A DNA stretch of 60,141 nt from Rahnella woolbedingensis (GCF_003602095.1 NZ_RAHH01000031.1:1-60141), one strand, 5' to 3'. Shown: positions 24,361-34,940, numbered from the stretch's first letter. Made by a program: numbers and translations. The notes: generated by a model from the sequence alone, not told the origin.

Positions 24361-26935
24361 GTCAACGCACTCTACTCAAGATTATGTAGAAGCTTTGCCG
24401 CTTACTGAAGAACAGAAAGCGGCGCTCACTCAGCAGCTTCCCGTTGCTGAAGAGCAGGCTTTTGCAACCGTCCATCACCGCTTAGGCGGTGATGTGTCGG
24501 CCACCGCTGATGCTGCCGATCCTGATGCCCCTCTGGTGTCAGTTAAAGCCCGTGTCAGCGCAAGCTGGCCAGATGCCCGGGAGAAGGGCACTCTGGACGA
24601 AGTCGATAACGAAGGCCGTACTATCGCCAGCGCTATGCCGCCGGTTAAACGTTCCAGCATGTTCCCTGATGTCTGGCGCACCAACCCGGTCGGGCGTTTT
24701 TGGGACAATCTGATGGGGCGCAGTGCGGCTTCCCGCCACCGCGCTTCGGAGATGCCAGAGTCGGAAAAGCGCTGGCGTCATGCCGGTTCTGTTCGTCGTT
24801 ACATCCTGCTTATCCTGATGCTGGTGCAAACGGCGATCGCCACCTGGTACATGAAAACCATCCTGCCTTATCAGGGCTGGGCGCTCATCGACCCAAGCGA
24901 TATGATCAACCAGGACTGGCAACAGTCGGTTCTTCAATTGCTGCCTTACGTCTTACAGACCGGTATTCTGGTGCTGTTCGCCATCTTGTTCTGCTGGGTT
25001 TCGGCCGGTTTCTGGACCGCTTTGATGGGCTTTTTACAATTGCTCATCGGCCGCGACAAATACAGCATTACGGCGTCGACCAAAGGCAATGAGCCGCTGA
25101 ATCCGAATAACCGCACTGCGCTTATCATGCCGATCTGTAACGAAGACGTGGAGCGCGTTTTCGCGGGTCTTCGTGCGACGTATGAATCTGTTAAAGCCAC
25201 GGGTGACCTGGATCAGTTCGATATTTACGTGCTGAGCGACAGTTATGATCCGGATATCTGCGTAGCGGAACAAAAAGCCTGGATGGAAGTGTGCCGCGAT
25301 GTCGAAGGTCACGGACGCATCTTCTATCGCCGCCGCCGCCGTCGTGTGAAGCGTAAAAGCGGAAACATCGATGACTGGTGCCGTCGCTGGGGCGGGGAAT
25401 ATGCCTATATGGTTATTCTCGATGCCGACAGCGTGATGAGCGGTGAATGTCTGACCGGTCTTGCGCGTCTGATGGATGCCAACCCGAACGCCGGTATTAT
25501 TCAGTCTGCGCCAAAAGCGTCAGGCATGGATACGCTGTATGCGCGTTGCCAGCAGTTTGCGACCCGCGTTTACGGTCCGCTGTTTACTGCCGGTTTGCAC
25601 TTCTGGCAGTTGGGGGAATCTCACTACTGGGGCCACAACGCGATTATCCGCGTGAAGCCGTTCATCGAACACTGTGCACTGGCACCATTGCCAGGTGAAG
25701 GTTCATTTGCCGGTTCCATCATGTCTCACGACTTTGTGGAAGCCGCGTTGATGCGCCGTGCAGGCTGGGGCGTGTGGATTGCTTATGATCTGCCGGGCAG
25801 TTACGAAGAGTTACCGCCGAACCTGCTGGATGAGCTGAAACGCGACCGCCGCTGGTGTCACGGTAACCTGATGAACTTCCGTCTGTTCCTGGTAAAAGGT
25901 ATGCACCCGGTTCACCGTGCGGTATTCCTGACGGGCGTGATGTCTTATCTTTCTGCTCCGTTATGGTTTACGTTCCTCGCACTGTCTACGGCATTGCAGG
26001 TCGTCCATACGCTGATGGAACCGCAATATTTCCTGCAACCGCGCCAGTTGTTCCCGGTGTGGCCGCAGTGGCGTCCTGAGCTGGCGATAGCCCTGTTCTC
26101 GACCACCATGGTCTTGCTGTTCCTGCCGAAGTTGCTGAGTATCGTCCTGATTTGGGCAAAGGGCGCGAAAGAGTTTGGCGGGGCATTCCGTCTGCTGGTT
26201 TCGATGTTCCTTGAGATGTTGTTCTCCGTCTTACTGGCACCGGTACGTATGCTGTTCCACACCGTTTTCGTAGTCAGCGCGTTCCTGGGCTGGGAAGTGG
26301 TCTGGAACTCACCGCAGCGTGATGATGATGACACGCCGTGGGGCGAAGCCTTCAAACGTCACGGATCTCAGCTGTTGCTGGGTGCTGTCTGGGCTGCCGG
26401 TATGGCGTGGCTGGACTTGCGTTTCCTGTGGTGGCTGGCGCCAATCGTCTTCTCCCTGATCCTGTCGCCAATTGTTTCGGTGCTGTCGAGCCGTGCAACG
26501 CTTGGGATTAAGAGTAAGAAAGCCAAGCTGTTCCTGATCCCGGAAGAATACAATCCTCCGCGTGAACTGGTGGCGACTGAGGAATACTTGAATCTTAACC
26601 GCGAACGTAAGCTGCAAAATGGTTTCATGCACGCGGTATTCGATCCGGGCTTCAACGCACTGGCAACGGCGATGGCAACGTCCCGTCACCTGTTGCGAGA
26701 TGCGGTTGAAAACGGTCGTCGTGCTCATCTGGAGCATGCGCTGAAAACCGGTCCGAAGGATCTGGGTAAAGCAGATCGTCTGATTCTGCTGAGCGATCCG
26801 GTGCTGATGGCGCGTTTGCACTCTGCGGTGTGGACGCAACCGGATCAGCAGGCATGGGGTGCTTACTACAACCAGCTGCCGCGTAATGTGCAGGCATTCC
26901 CTGTCACTCAGACGCTGGAAGTAAAACCTGCCTGA
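24353..26935 (+). CDS. opgH: Glucans biosynthesis glucosyltransferase H (OpgH/MdoH)
   Basis: 860 residues from the ATG at 24353, which overlaps the opgG stop by eight bases (translational coupling); the frame stays open upstream but the N-terminus MNKSTH aligns with E. coli. A GT2 domain in the cytoplasm has SDSYDPD, DADS (residues ~370) and the later RDRRWCHGN (QxxRW-like) motif. Eight or so membrane helices flank it, starting with [18 protein letters not shown]. It uses UDP-glucose to make the beta-1,2 glucan chain and exports it; in E. coli it also inhibits FtsZ. N-terminal ~130 residues are cytoplasmic and variable. Confidence 0.95.
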   Translation: MNKSTHSTQDYVEALPLTEEQKAALTQQLPVAEEQAFATVHHRLGGDVSATADAADPDAPLVSVKARVSASWPDAREKGTLDEVDNEGRTIASAMPPVKRSSMFPDVWRTNPVGRFWDNLMGRSAASRHRASEMPESEKRWRHAGSVRRYILLILMLVQTAIATWYMKTILPYQGWALIDPSDMINQDWQQSVLQLLPYVLQTGILVLFAILFCWVSAGFWTALMGFLQLLIGRDKYSITASTKGNEPLNPNNRTALIMPICNEDVERVFAGLRATYESVKATGDLDQFDIYVLSDSYDPDICVAEQKAWMEVCRDVEGHGRIFYRRRRRRVKRKSGNIDDWCRRWGGEYAYMVILDADSVMSGECLTGLARLMDANPNAGIIQSAPKASGMDTLYARCQQFATRVYGPLFTAGLHFWQLGESHYWGHNAIIRVKPFIEHCALAPLPGEGSFAGSIMSHDFVEAALMRRAGWGVWIAYDLPGSYEELPPNLLDELKRDRRWCHGNLMNFRLFLVKGMHPVHRAVFLTGVMSYLSAPLWFTFLALSTALQVVHTLMEPQYFLQPRQLFPVWPQWRPELAIALFSTTMVLLFLPKLLSIVLIWAKGAKEFGGAFRLLVSMFLEMLFSVLLAPVRMLFHTVFVVSAFLGWEVVWNSPQRDDDDTPWGEAFKRHGSQLLLGAVWAAGMAWLDLRFLWWLAPIVFSLILSPIVSVLSSRATLGIKSKKAKLFLIPEEYNPPRELVATEEYLNLNRERKLQNGFMHAVFDPGFNALATAMATSRHLLRDAVENGRRAHLEHALKTGPKDLGKADRLILLSDPVLMARLHSAVWTQPDQQAWGAYYNQLPRNVQAFPVTQTLEVKPA

Positions 26936-26952
26936 CTGACAGTGCAAGGCTA

Positions 26953-26991
26953 AAAACGGGCAGTATGTGCAAACATACTGCCCGTTTTCTT
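26953..26991 (+). terminator. Terminator of opgGH
   Basis: A perfect 15-base stem: AAAACGGGCAGTATG at 26953-26967 and its complement at 26974-26988, running into TTTTCTTT. Confidence 0.9.
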
Positions 26992-27140
26992 TAGAAGATA
27001 AGACAGGTGCTCTTTAACCCTTAACGTAGTAAATTTTACCTTCCCCTGACATGGGGGACGATCGCGTGCGTGCTAAGCTGATAGCGCAATTTTGCGCTGA
27101 AGAGCGGGCTTCTTTTGATTTGATTCGACAGGTAGTGTGA

Positions 27141-27386
27141 GTGATTAATCGCGTTGTTTTTCGTGGGTGTGTGCTGGCAGTACTGACTTTTCTGCTTGCC
27201 GGTTGCGGCAGTATCATCAGCCGTACCGTGCCGGGGCAGGGCCATGGTAATCAGTATTATCCCGGCGTGCAGTGGGATCTACGTGACAGCCCGTGGCGTT
27301 ATGTCACCGTCATTGACGTTCCTTTATCAATGATTGTTGACACCTTTATGCTGCCGATTGATGCCCGCCACGGGCCTTACGAATAA
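27141..27386 (+). CDS. yceK: YceK-family lipoprotein
   Basis: 81 residues (E. coli 75), GTG start. Lipobox LLAGC follows a hydrophobic segment; the mature part CGSIISRTVPGQGHGNQYYPGVQWDLRDSPWRYVT and the end DTFMLPIDARHGPYE are nearly those of E. coli YceK. Function unknown; small DUF1375 lipoprotein. Its place after opgH and before msyB matches E. coli. No strong ribosome site is seen. Confidence 0.88.
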   Translation: MINRVVFRGCVLAVLTFLLAGCGSIISRTVPGQGHGNQYYPGVQWDLRDSPWRYVTVIDVPLSMIVDTFMLPIDARHGPYE

Positions 27387-27402
27387 GTCTGAATCTGCGA
27401 CC

Positions 27403-27810
27403 TTAGTCGATATCCCGTCCCGGATACTCGTCTTCATCGTCCCATTCTTCTGCTGCAGCTTCACCCTCTTCGGTATCAAGCTGCGGATCGTGCTGGAATT
27501 CGCCTTCATCCCATTCATATAACGTGGCTTCATCATCCCACTCTTCTTCGAGTTCTATCTGATCATAGTCCTCGTCAAAGATGGCCTGTGCCGCTGCACC
27601 GCTGCGGAAAGTCAGCGCGTCGACAGCTTCGCCTTCACCGGTGAAAAACTCTGCCTGCCACATGATATCGCCATCCTGCATGATGTATTTTTGCAGGTTG
27701 AACTGATCAGGAACGGGCTCTTCGTCGCCCTGGATCCTGTCTTGTGCAGCTTCTAGAAATTCTTCGCGGGCGGCATCAATAGCTTCTTCAAGCGTTGCGT
27801 ACATGCTCAT
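27403..27810 (-). CDS. msyB: Acidic protein MsyB
   Basis: 135 residues from the ATG at 27810 (AGGAGA ahead); an upstream in-frame ATG is disregarded. The start MSMYATLEEAIDAAREEFLEA and the middle GDIMWQAEFF match E. coli MsyB, and the tail is extremely acidic (YEWDEGEFQHDP, EEWDDEDEY). E. coli MsyB was found as a multicopy suppressor of secY/secA defects; the exact function is unclear. Slightly longer than E. coli (124). Confidence 0.9.
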   Translation of the reverse strand: MSMYATLEEAIDAAREEFLEAAQDRIQGDEEPVPDQFNLQKYIMQDGDIMWQAEFFTGEGEAVDALTFRSGAAAQAIFDEDYDQIELEEEWDDEATLYEWDEGEFQHDPQLDTEEGEAAAEEWDDEDEYPGRDID

Positions 27811-28023
27811 TGTTGTCTCCTGAGTTGAATGGGAAATAGGGGTGAAGCAAATAGCGTTATTAATGAACAAGTAACGGCCATCTGACAGTGAAAAACCTGA
27901 TTAAATGATTGTTGTCGATAACTGACAGGATGCAAGTTTTCAGACCAAATCAGTCGTATTTTTTTCTGCTATTCTCAGTTTCTTGCTGGTGACTTTCATC
28001 GGGTAAAAGGAGCGGGGGATAAA

Positions 28024-28422
28024 ATGGTTTCACGACATGCAGTTATGCGGGTGGCGCGCCCGACGGATAATCTTGAGGCGTTAGCGCGGATGTATTGTGA
28101 AGGGTTGGGCTTCGAAGAGATCGGCAGTTTTCGCGATCATCAGGGTTTTGATGGCGTGCTGGTGGGGCATCCACATCATCATTACCACCTGGAGTTTACG
28201 CATCACCACGGCACATCGGTGGGGCGGGCGCCGACGCAGGACAATCTCCTGGTGTTCTATATTCCGGATGACGGGGAATGGCAGAGACAGTGCGGACTGA
28301 TGTCAGAAGCGGGCTTTATCGCCGTCGCTTCGTTTAATCCTTACTGGGATGAATGCGGTAAAACCTTTGAGGATATTGATGGTTATCGCGTGGTACTGGC
28401 ACTGCGCGACTGGACGGCTTAA
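28024..28422 (+). CDS. VOC (glyoxalase/bleomycin resistance) family protein
   Basis: 132 residues, AAAGGAG ahead of the ATG. One VOC fold made of paired beta-alpha-beta-beta-beta modules: RVARPTDNLEALARMYCEGLGFEEIGSF at the start, a His-rich central strand (HHHYHLEFTHHHG) and FEDIDGYRVVLALRDW at the end. The metal-binding His/Glu are plausible but substrate is unknown; it resembles YycE-type single-domain members. Convergent with mdtG. Confidence 0.8.
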   Translation: MVSRHAVMRVARPTDNLEALARMYCEGLGFEEIGSFRDHQGFDGVLVGHPHHHYHLEFTHHHGTSVGRAPTQDNLLVFYIPDDGEWQRQCGLMSEAGFIAVASFNPYWDECGKTFEDIDGYRVVLALRDWTA

Positions 28423-28440
28423 GGGTAAACGTCAGCAGAA

Positions 28441-28463
28441 GCCCCGTGACGCCAGTCAGGGGC
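28441..28463. terminator. Terminator between VOC gene and mdtG
   Basis: GCCCC (28441-28445) and GGGGC (28459-28463) with an inner TGAC/GTCA pair form a stable hairpin between the two convergent genes and overlap the mdtG stop. T-runs are absent. Confidence 0.5.
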
Positions 28464-29701
28464 TAGTCCGCCATAGCCTGCTTAGGCCGGCGTTGCAGAC
28501 ACCAGTACGAATATCCTGCGTTGAACAGCACCACCATCGCCGTGACGAAAAATACCGTCCGGAAGCCGTAACTGGCCGAAACCGCGGCACCCAGCAGAGG
28601 GCCGGTGACATTCCCCACATCGCGGAAAGACTGGTTGTAGCTGAACACGCGTCCGGCAACCTGATTGGTGCAGTTATAAATCAGCAGCGTCTGTACGGCG
28701 GGAAGCAATGCGCCATCGCAGGCACCCAGCAGAAAGCGCAAAATACCTAATTGTAAGGGTGTCTGGACAAAAGCCATGGGGATCAGCAGCAGTACTGACA
28801 GGGCCAGCATCGCCACCAGAATTCGCTCCGGCCCGATCCGGTCGCCAAGCTTGCCCAAACGGGGCGCACTCATCAGTGCGGCCACGCCCGGCACAGAAGC
28901 AATCATCCCGCTGATGAACGCCAGATTTTGCGTATTGCCCGCCAGTTCACGGACATACAGCGTCAGGATCGGCGCAATTGAGCCCGTCGCAATCTGAATA
29001 ATCAGCGTAGTGACAAACAGACATAACACCAGTTTGGGATTTTTCAGCGAAGCGAAAACCTGCTTACGGTTGAGCATGTCTTTCTTATTCACCGGCACGA
29101 ACTGCTCGCGGATGAAATACAGCGTCATCAGAAAACACAGGAATAATACGCAGGCGGTGATGAAGAACACCGGACGCAAACCATAGCTGTCGGCGAGCAA
29201 TCCCCCGACCAGCGGACCAATCAGTGCGCCACTGACTGCGCCGGTAGACAGCGTGCCCAGCGCCCAGCCGCTTTTATTACGCGGAATTTGTGTGGCGATC
29301 AGCGCATTGGCATTAGGGACGAATCCACCCAGCAGCCCGAGTAATGCGCGCAATATCAGAAACTGCCAGATGTTTTGCGCAAAGCCCATCAGCGCCATGA
29401 CAATAGCCATGCCCAGCGCGGAACGCAGCAGCATGATCTTACGGCCTTTTCGGTCGGCGAGTCCGCCCCAGAAAGGCGAAGCGATAGCAGAAAACAGGAA
29501 GGTAATACTGAAAACCAGCCCCGACCACATATTCAGGGATTCATGACCGGTAACGCCGAGGGTTTCTATGTACAGGGGCAGGAAGGGCATGATCAGACTG
29601 AATGCGGCACCGGTCAGGAAGCAACCAATCCAGGCGACATACAGATTCCGTTTCCAGTTTATAGGGTCTGGTGCGATTTCAGGTTCAGGTGCCGGAGTCA
29701 T
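28463..29701 (-). CDS. mdtG: Multidrug resistance protein MdtG (MFS)
   Basis: 412 residues from the ATG at 29701 ([19 protein letters not shown]), chosen by comparison with E. coli MdtG (408); the frame is open to a TTG at 29776. About 12 membrane helices; MFS motif A ([17 protein letters not shown]) and the [17 protein letters not shown] segment are present. It is a drug:proton antiporter; in E. coli it gives fosfomycin and deoxycholate resistance under MarA/SoxS/Rob control. The ribosome site is weak. A perfect inverted repeat lies 80 bases upstream. Confidence 0.92.
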   Translation of the reverse strand: MTPAPEPEIAPDPINWKRNLYVAWIGCFLTGAAFSLIMPFLPLYIETLGVTGHESLNMWSGLVFSITFLFSAIASPFWGGLADRKGRKIMLLRSALGMAIVMALMGFAQNIWQFLILRALLGLLGGFVPNANALIATQIPRNKSGWALGTLSTGAVSGALIGPLVGGLLADSYGLRPVFFITACVLFLCFLMTLYFIREQFVPVNKKDMLNRKQVFASLKNPKLVLCLFVTTLIIQIATGSIAPILTLYVRELAGNTQNLAFISGMIASVPGVAALMSAPRLGKLGDRIGPERILVAMLALSVLLLIPMAFVQTPLQLGILRFLLGACDGALLPAVQTLLIYNCTNQVAGRVFSYNQSFRDVGNVTGPLLGAAVSASYGFRTVFFVTAMVVLFNAGYSYWCLQRRPKQAMAD

Positions 29702-29782
29702 AAAATACCGAAAAAAGAAGTCAGGTTCGCTCTGGAATGACGGACGGAAACAAGGCAGAGCACTAGTAACAATCAATTGGCA

Positions 29783-29806
29783 TGATAATTATGCGCCTAA
29801 TTATCA
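29783..29806. promoter_or_regulatory. Inverted repeat upstream of mdtG, possible operator
   Basis: TGATAATTA at 29783-29791 and TAATTATCA at 29798-29806 are exact complements with a six-base spacer. Location ~80 bases before the mdtG start suggests a repressor or Fur-like site, though the spacing does not match the Fur consensus. Confidence 0.5.
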
Positions 29807-29903
29807 TTCACTTCAATGATGTTAATGAACTGTAACAGGAATAACTAAAATACAGGTTTAAAAAAAACGGGGCGTGAAGAAGATCAAATGAAGGGAGAAA
29901 AAA

Positions 29904-29935
29904 CCTAAAAAAACGGTCAGCAACGAGGCTGACCG
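29904..29935 (-). terminator. Terminator of the DoxX gene
   Basis: CGGTCAG (29914-29920) pairs with CTGACCG (29929-29935); on the minus strand it is followed by TTTTTTTAGG. It lies 50 bases after the stop at 29986. Confidence 0.8.
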
Positions 29936-29985
29936 CGACAGACACAGATTTAATGACAGACCAATTTGATGCAAAAAGGGAACGA

Positions 29986-30420
29986 TTAACGCAGGGCTTC
30001 GTTTTTCATTACAGAGTAACGGCCACTGCCCAGGAACATGATCACCAGACCGCCGAAGAAATACAGGGCTTCACTTTCCAGACCCCAGGCACCGACTTCT
30101 GTGGTGGTAAAGAACTTACCGGCCACCACCAGGAAGACAGCGACTAAAATATTGAAAGCCATCACCAGCGCAGCAGGGCGGGTGAAGATACCCAAAATAA
30201 TCAGAACCGGTGCAATCACTTCACCAATGTACGCGCCGTAGGCGATGAAAGCTGGCAGGCCGTCTGCCTGCAACATCTGGGCAATCCAGCCAACGCCGTT
30301 TTCCATTTTCGCCACGCCGTGGAATAAGATCAGAATACCAAAAGTCAGACGTAACAGCAGTTTACCGAAATCCTGATGATCAACGGCGCGGGTAAAAGAA
30401 GCGTTCAGTTTAGCCAACAT
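29986..30420 (-). CDS. DoxX-family inner-membrane protein
   Basis: 144 residues with four hydrophobic helices (ITLRLTFGILILFHGVAKM-like start; AYIGEVIAPVLIILGIFTRPAALVMAFNILVAVFLVVAG). The FHGVAK and GxxxxPxL...G patterns fit the DoxX family, related to the small subunit of thiosulfate:quinone oxidoreductase and to SURF4-like proteins. Precise role unknown. The frame begins at the ATG 30420 with AAAAGGAA ahead. Confidence 0.82.
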   Translation of the reverse strand: MLAKLNASFTRAVDHQDFGKLLLRLTFGILILFHGVAKMENGVGWIAQMLQADGLPAFIAYGAYIGEVIAPVLIILGIFTRPAALVMAFNILVAVFLVVAGKFFTTTEVGAWGLESEALYFFGGLVIMFLGSGRYSVMKNEALR

Positions 30421-30592
30421 AATGTGTTCCTTTTGAAGGTAGCATGCCCGGGGGCAGGCAGCAGATCACGCGGCTCCAAAATCAGGGGAGTAATCACGTG
30501 GAGAAATTATGCTGGGAGTATTGGCCTAAACGGAGCGGGATAAAATCTGATAACTTTGAAGAAGTCTTTCAAAAAAATTGTCGAAGCAAATC

Positions 30593-30628
30593 AAAAAACC
30601 GGCTGAGCCTGAGCCTGACCGGTTTTTA
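30593..30628 (-). terminator. Terminator of lpxL
   Basis: AAAAACCGG (30594-30602) and CCGGTTTTT (30619-30627) flank a GC-rich loop; it sits right after the lpxL stop and provides T-runs in both directions. Confidence 0.8.
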
Positions 30629-30631
30629 TTG

Positions 30632-31567
30632 TTAATCGCTAAGCGCTTTATAGAGCGAAGGTTCCCCTTGCGGGCGCGTTTTAAAGCGGCGGTGCAGCCA
30701 CATATATTGCTCCGGCGCCTGGCGGATTTCGTTCTCGACCACTTTATTCATATACGTCGCGGCGACAACTTCATCATCGAGCGGGAAGTCAGCCACCTGA
30801 GGATGAATGATCATCTCATAGCCTTTTCCACCGGCCAGACGGCGCGGAGTGAACGGGATAATGGCCGGTTTGCCCATCCGCGCCAGCAGGTAAGTCCCTG
30901 TGGTGGTGGCGGCTTTATCTACGGCAAAGAACGGCACGAATACGCTGGCACGCGGGCCATAGTCGTGATCCGGTGCATACCAGATGATGTCGCCCTGCTT
31001 GAGACTGCGGATCATCCCTTTGAGGTCTTTGCGATCGAGCATGCCTTTGTTCGAACGCATACGGCCTTTGGTCTGGATCCAGTCCATTAGCTTATTGTCG
31101 TGCGGACGGTAAACGCCGACGCCAGGATTATGAATGCCGAAAATACGGGCACCCAGTTCCAGGGTCAGGAAATGCACGCCAATCAGCAGCACGCCCTGTT
31201 TGTTGTCACGCGCGCGCTGAATATGCTCCAGGCCACTGACCTTAAACCAGCGCTCGATACGCCAGTCAGGCCAGAACCACGCCATGCCGGTTTCAAACAA
31301 ACCCATTCCCACGGATTCAAAGTTTTTCACCACCATATCTTCGCGCTGTTCCGGGTGCATATCCGGGAAACATAATTCAATGTTACGCTGCGCGATTTTA
31401 TAGCGACGCCTGAGAAAACGCATAGAGAAGCGACCCAGTCCGGTGCCAATACGATAAATGACCGGATAAGGTAATAAGACCAGCGCATACAGCAACCCCA
31501 GACCAAGCCAGGTGATCCAGTAGCGTGGGTGCAGCAACGAACGGTTAAAGGTGGGTACCTGAGTCAT
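30632..31567 (-). CDS. lpxL: Lipid A biosynthesis lauroyltransferase LpxL (HtrB)
   Basis: 311 residues (E. coli 306). A membrane anchor near the N-terminus ([23 protein letters not shown]) precedes the acyltransferase domain with the catalytic HFLTLE (H-x4-E) motif (~residue 135) and the RPHDNK / [24 protein letters not shown] blocks. It transfers laurate from ACP to Kdo2-lipid IVA. In the order mdtG-lpxL-trhO it matches E. coli, but a DoxX gene lies between mdtG and lpxL and an OYE gene between lpxL and trhO. Confidence 0.95.
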   Translation of the reverse strand: MTQVPTFNRSLLHPRYWITWLGLGLLYALVLLPYPVIYRIGTGLGRFSMRFLRRRYKIAQRNIELCFPDMHPEQREDMVVKNFESVGMGLFETGMAWFWPDWRIERWFKVSGLEHIQRARDNKQGVLLIGVHFLTLELGARIFGIHNPGVGVYRPHDNKLMDWIQTKGRMRSNKGMLDRKDLKGMIRSLKQGDIIWYAPDHDYGPRASVFVPFFAVDKAATTTGTYLLARMGKPAIIPFTPRRLAGGKGYEMIIHPQVADFPLDDEVVAATYMNKVVENEIRQAPEQYMWLHRRFKTRPQGEPSLYKALSD

Positions 31568-31910
31568 AGATTCTCTGCGTCAATCGATCGAAGTAGAAAG
31601 TTTATAAGCTCTGTCTAGTGCAGCAGCCTGCCAGAGAAATACGTCCCTATTTCAACAGGAAATAAAGGTTACCCGTAATTTTTCGCAGCAAAGTGAAACA
31701 TTGTGGCATTTTTTTTGTATGAGGTGAAAGTTCACGGCATTAATACCTCATTTTACTTATGGATTGGATGAATGAAAAACAAGTTGGTTCTTTTATGTAC
31801 TCATCCTTTTTGGCACCGTAGCATCGCTTAAAATATCAGTACAGAAACGGTTTTTGTCAATGAAACAGGCAGCCCTGAAGGCTGCCTGTTGCGCTTTTGT
31901 GACTGAGCGA
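31568..31910. other. Spacer upstream of lpxL
   Basis: 343 bases, AT-rich in the middle. It must hold the lpxL promoter (minus strand). A 20-codon frame MDWMNEKQVG... at about 31760-31822 lacks a ribosome site and is not called. The right end has the terminator of the flavin enzyme. Confidence 0.4.
31863..31890 (-). terminator. Terminator of the OYE-type gene
   Basis: ACAGGCAGCC (31865-31874) pairs with GGCTGCCTGT (31880-31889), just downstream of the minus-strand stop at 31911. Confidence 0.75.
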
Positions 31911-33008
31911 TTATTCCGGCAGGAACAGGCCTTTCAGCCCGTGAGGTTCACTGCGCCAGTATTGCTTCGGTGCCGAGACTTTAGCGCCAAGTTTTGCTGC
32001 AGCATGCCACGGCCAGCGCGGGTTATATAAAATGCCTCGTGCCAGGGCAATCATATCCGCCTGACCGGTGCCGATAATGGCTTCTGCCTGTTCCGGTTCG
32101 GTGATAAGCCCCACGGCAATCACCGGCATTTTCACATAGCGCTTGATGCCGTCAGCGAAAGGCACCTGATAGTTCGGGCCAACAGCGATTTTCTGATGCG
32201 GACTCAGGCCGCCGCTGGATACGTGGATATAGCTGCAACCCAGCTCATCCAAAGCTTTTGCCAGTTCGATAGACTGCTCCAGATCCCAGCCGCCTTCCAC
32301 CCAGTCAGTGGCGGAAATACGGACACCAATCGGTTTTTCAACCGGGAATTCGGCACGAATTTCCTGGAAGATTTCCAGCAGCAGGCGCATACGGTTTTCC
32401 AGTGAGCCCCCGTACTGATCCGTGCGCTGGTTTGAAAGCGGTGACAGGAACTGATGCAGCAGATAACCATGCGCACCGTGCAGTTCCAGCAGGTCAAAGC
32501 CCAGACGGTCCGCACGACGGACCGTTTCGATATAGGCTTTTTTCAGCTGATCAATGCGTGCCAGAGACATCGCTTCCGGCGCTTCAGTGCCTTGTGCAAA
32601 AGCCACGGCGGAAGGGGCCACAGTCTGCCAGCCTCCGGCAGATTGCGCGATTTGCGCCCCCCCGATCCACGGCGCGGCGCAGGAGGCTTTGCGACCGGCA
32701 TGCCCGAGTTGCAGACCCAGCGGCATATTGCTGTTTTCCCGCAGCCCTGTAATCAGGTCTTTCATGGCCGCTTCAGTGGCATCGTCCCATAACCCTAAAT
32801 CCTCGGCAGAAATACGTCCTGCGGCTTCAACGGCAGTGGCTTCAAGGATAAGCAGGCCTGCACCGGAGAAAGACAGCTGGCCCAGATGGGCGTGATGCCA
32901 GGCGGTGGCTTTCCCCTCATCAGAGGAATACTGGCACATCGGGGCGATCACAATGCGGTTTTCCAGCGTCAGCTTGCCTAAGGTAATCGGTTCAAAAAGC
33001 TTACTCAT
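31911..33008 (-). CDS. NADH:flavin oxidoreductase, Old Yellow Enzyme family (YqjM-like)
   Basis: 365 residues. TIM-barrel FMN enzyme: PMCQYS near residue 25 (the Cys of YqjM-type enzymes that tunes flavin potential), LQLGHAGRK, HGAHGYLLHQFLSPLSNQRTDQYGGSLENRMRL, GVRISATDW, VGLITEPEQAEAII and GQADMIALARGILYNPRWPW. It should reduce activated C=C bonds of enals, enones or nitroesters with NAD(P)H. The gene interrupts the lpxL-trhO neighbourhood of E. coli. A weak ribosome site. Confidence 0.93.
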   Translation of the reverse strand: MSKLFEPITLGKLTLENRIVIAPMCQYSSDEGKATAWHHAHLGQLSFSGAGLLILEATAVEAAGRISAEDLGLWDDATEAAMKDLITGLRENSNMPLGLQLGHAGRKASCAAPWIGGAQIAQSAGGWQTVAPSAVAFAQGTEAPEAMSLARIDQLKKAYIETVRRADRLGFDLLELHGAHGYLLHQFLSPLSNQRTDQYGGSLENRMRLLLEIFQEIRAEFPVEKPIGVRISATDWVEGGWDLEQSIELAKALDELGCSYIHVSSGGLSPHQKIAVGPNYQVPFADGIKRYVKMPVIAVGLITEPEQAEAIIGTGQADMIALARGILYNPRWPWHAAAKLGAKVSAPKQYWRSEPHGLKGLFLPE

Positions 33009-33238
33009 ATTTCATGCCCCTTAAAATTCAGCGTGGTGAAGAGTTCACAAGGATGGGTAACATCTAAGGATAGGTTATCGCATTTAAAACAAGGGCAATG
33101 AACAGCAGGTGTTTTTTCTGGAACGAATTTGCAACGGAAGATGTCCTCATTGTTGCTTTAATGTATAATCTTGCCGCTTCAAAAGTAGCTATTCGGTATC
33201 CGATAGTTAAATTCCCCTGAAAGACAGGAACGTACACC

Positions 33239-34294
33239 ATGCCAGTGTTACATAACCGTATTTCTAATGAGGAACTCAGGGCGCGCATGCTGGCTGAAAC
33301 AGAGCCACGCACCACAGTTTCTTTTTATAAGTACTTTCAGCTCGAAGACCCGAAAACCTTCCGTGATGCTTTGTATATCAGCCTGACGCGTCTTAACGTG
33401 TTCGGTCGCATTTACGTGGCAAAAGAAGGGATTAACGCGCAAATCAGTGTGCCGCAGAGCCAGTTTGAAGCGTTCAAAACTGAGCTGTTTTCCAGCCATC
33501 CGGCGCTGGATCAAGTTCGTCTGAACGTCGCGCTGGAAGACGACGGCAAATCCTTCTGGGTACTGCGTCTTAAAGTGCGTGACCGCATCGTGGCGGACGG
33601 AATTGATGATGATTCGTTTGATCCGTCAAACATCGGTGAGTACCTGAAAGCCGAACAGGTCAACGCCATGATTGACGATCCGGACACGCTGTTTGTTGAT
33701 ATGCGTAACCACTACGAATATGAAGTGGGGCATTTCGACAAAGCGATGGAAGTGCCATCGGATACCTTCCGCGATCAGTTGCCAATGGCCGTTGATATGC
33801 TCAAAGAAGACAAAGACAAAAAAATCGTGATGTATTGCACTGGTGGGATCCGCTGTGAAAAAGCCAGCGCCTATATGCTGCATAACGGTTTCAAAAATGT
33901 GTATCACGTCGAAGGCGGCATTATCGAATATGCGCGCAGGGCAAAAGAGCAGGGCTTACCGGTCAAATTCAAAGGCAAAAACTTTGTCTTTGATGAGCGC
34001 ATGGGCGAGCGCATTTCGGATGATGTGATCGCGCATTGCCACCAGTGTGGCGAAGCATGCGACAACCACACCAACTGCAAAAATGACGGCTGCCATCTGC
34101 TGTTCATTCAGTGCTCGACCTGTGCGGCAAAGTTTGACGGGTGTTGCAGTGAAATCTGCATGACCGAACTGAAGCTGCCGGTGGAAGAACAGCGTGCGCT
34201 GCGCGCTGGCCGTGAAAATGGCATTAAGATTTTCAACAAGTCCAAAGGCTTGTTGCAAACTACGATGCACATTCCGGCACCAGAAAACGACTGA
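33239..34294 (+). CDS. trhO: tRNA uridine(34) hydroxylase TrhO (YceA)
   Basis: 351 residues. N-terminal UPF0176 acylphosphatase-like domain ([16 protein letters not shown]... FVAKEGIN-like [13 protein letters not shown]), then a rhodanese domain (~125-220) with the active-site loop [17 protein letters not shown], and a C-terminal Cys-rich segment ([38 protein letters not shown]) likely binding metal. It makes 5-hydroxyuridine at tRNA position 34 in an oxygen-dependent reaction. E. coli YceA has 350 residues. Divergent from the OYE gene. Confidence 0.95.
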   Translation: MPVLHNRISNEELRARMLAETEPRTTVSFYKYFQLEDPKTFRDALYISLTRLNVFGRIYVAKEGINAQISVPQSQFEAFKTELFSSHPALDQVRLNVALEDDGKSFWVLRLKVRDRIVADGIDDDSFDPSNIGEYLKAEQVNAMIDDPDTLFVDMRNHYEYEVGHFDKAMEVPSDTFRDQLPMAVDMLKEDKDKKIVMYCTGGIRCEKASAYMLHNGFKNVYHVEGGIIEYARRAKEQGLPVKFKGKNFVFDERMGERISDDVIAHCHQCGEACDNHTNCKNDGCHLLFIQCSTCAAKFDGCCSEICMTELKLPVEEQRALRAGRENGIKIFNKSKGLLQTTMHIPAPEND

Positions 34295-34310
34295 CCGGCG
34301 TCTGAATCAT

Positions 34311-34350
34311 AAAAAAGCCCTGAACGGCCATTACTGTTCAGGGCTTTTTG
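34311..34350. terminator. Terminator between trhO and yceI
   Basis: A 14-base stem: AAAAAGCCCTGAAC (34312-34325) and its complement at 34336-34349, with T-runs on both sides for the two convergent genes. Confidence 0.9.
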
Positions 34351-34361
34351 TGCGCAGAGAA

Positions 34362-34940
34362 TTACTTCTCCTGCACACCTTCGACAGAAATGATCAGCTC
34401 GACGTCCTGAGAGGCAGGGCCGAGATCGGTGGTGATCCCGTAATCTTTCAGCGCGATAGTGCCTGCCGCTTCAAAGCCTGCACGGTAACCGCCCCACGGA
34501 TCCTTACCCTGGCCGAGTAATTTGGCCTGAAGTGTCAGCGGTTTGGTGACGCCGTTCAGCGTGAAATCGCCGGTTACTGCCAGATTGTCACCTTCTTTTT
34601 TTACTGACGTAGATTTAAACGTTGCTTGCGGATGCTTGCCGACATTCAGGAATTCAGCACTGCGCAGATGTTTGTCGCGTTCGGCATGATTGGTAAATAC
34701 GCTGGTGGTGTTGATGGTGACATTCACTTTATCCGTCGCCGGATCTTTCTCATCAAAAGTGAATCCGCCGTCGAAATCGTTAAAGCTGCCGTAGAGCCAG
34801 CTGTAACCTAAATGCTTGATACGAAATTCGATAAAGGCGTGCTGACCTTCTTTATCGATTTTGTAATTGGCTGCGGTGGCGGAACCGGCAGCCAGTAACA
34901 GAGATGCCAGCGTCAGGCCCAGAGTGGTTTTTTTCAACAT
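34362..34940 (-). CDS. yceI: YceI-family periplasmic lipocalin-like protein
   Basis: 192 residues. Signal peptide ends GSATAA, giving a periplasmic mature protein of ~170 residues with the YceI beta-barrel ([33 protein letters not shown]). The barrel binds isoprenoid-type lipids in homologues. Second gene after yceJ in a likely two-gene operon (74-base gap); the pair is conserved in E. coli. Confidence 0.92.
   Translation of the reverse strand: MLKKTTLGLTLASLLLAAGSATAANYKIDKEGQHAFIEFRIKHLGYSWLYGSFNDFDGGFTFDEKDPATDKVNVTINTTSVFTNHAERDKHLRSAEFLNVGKHPQATFKSTSVKKEGDNLAVTGDFTLNGVTKPLTLQAKLLGQGKDPWGGYRAGFEAAGTIALKDYGITTDLGPASQDVELIISVEGVQEK

Noticed and set aside
26309-26947. 212-codon minus-strand frame opposite opgH
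   Set aside because: Antisense shadow; opgH is conserved over the whole stretch.
31760-31822. Short frame MDWMNEKQVG upstream of lpxL
   Set aside because: No ribosome site, and the stretch is AT-rich spacer.
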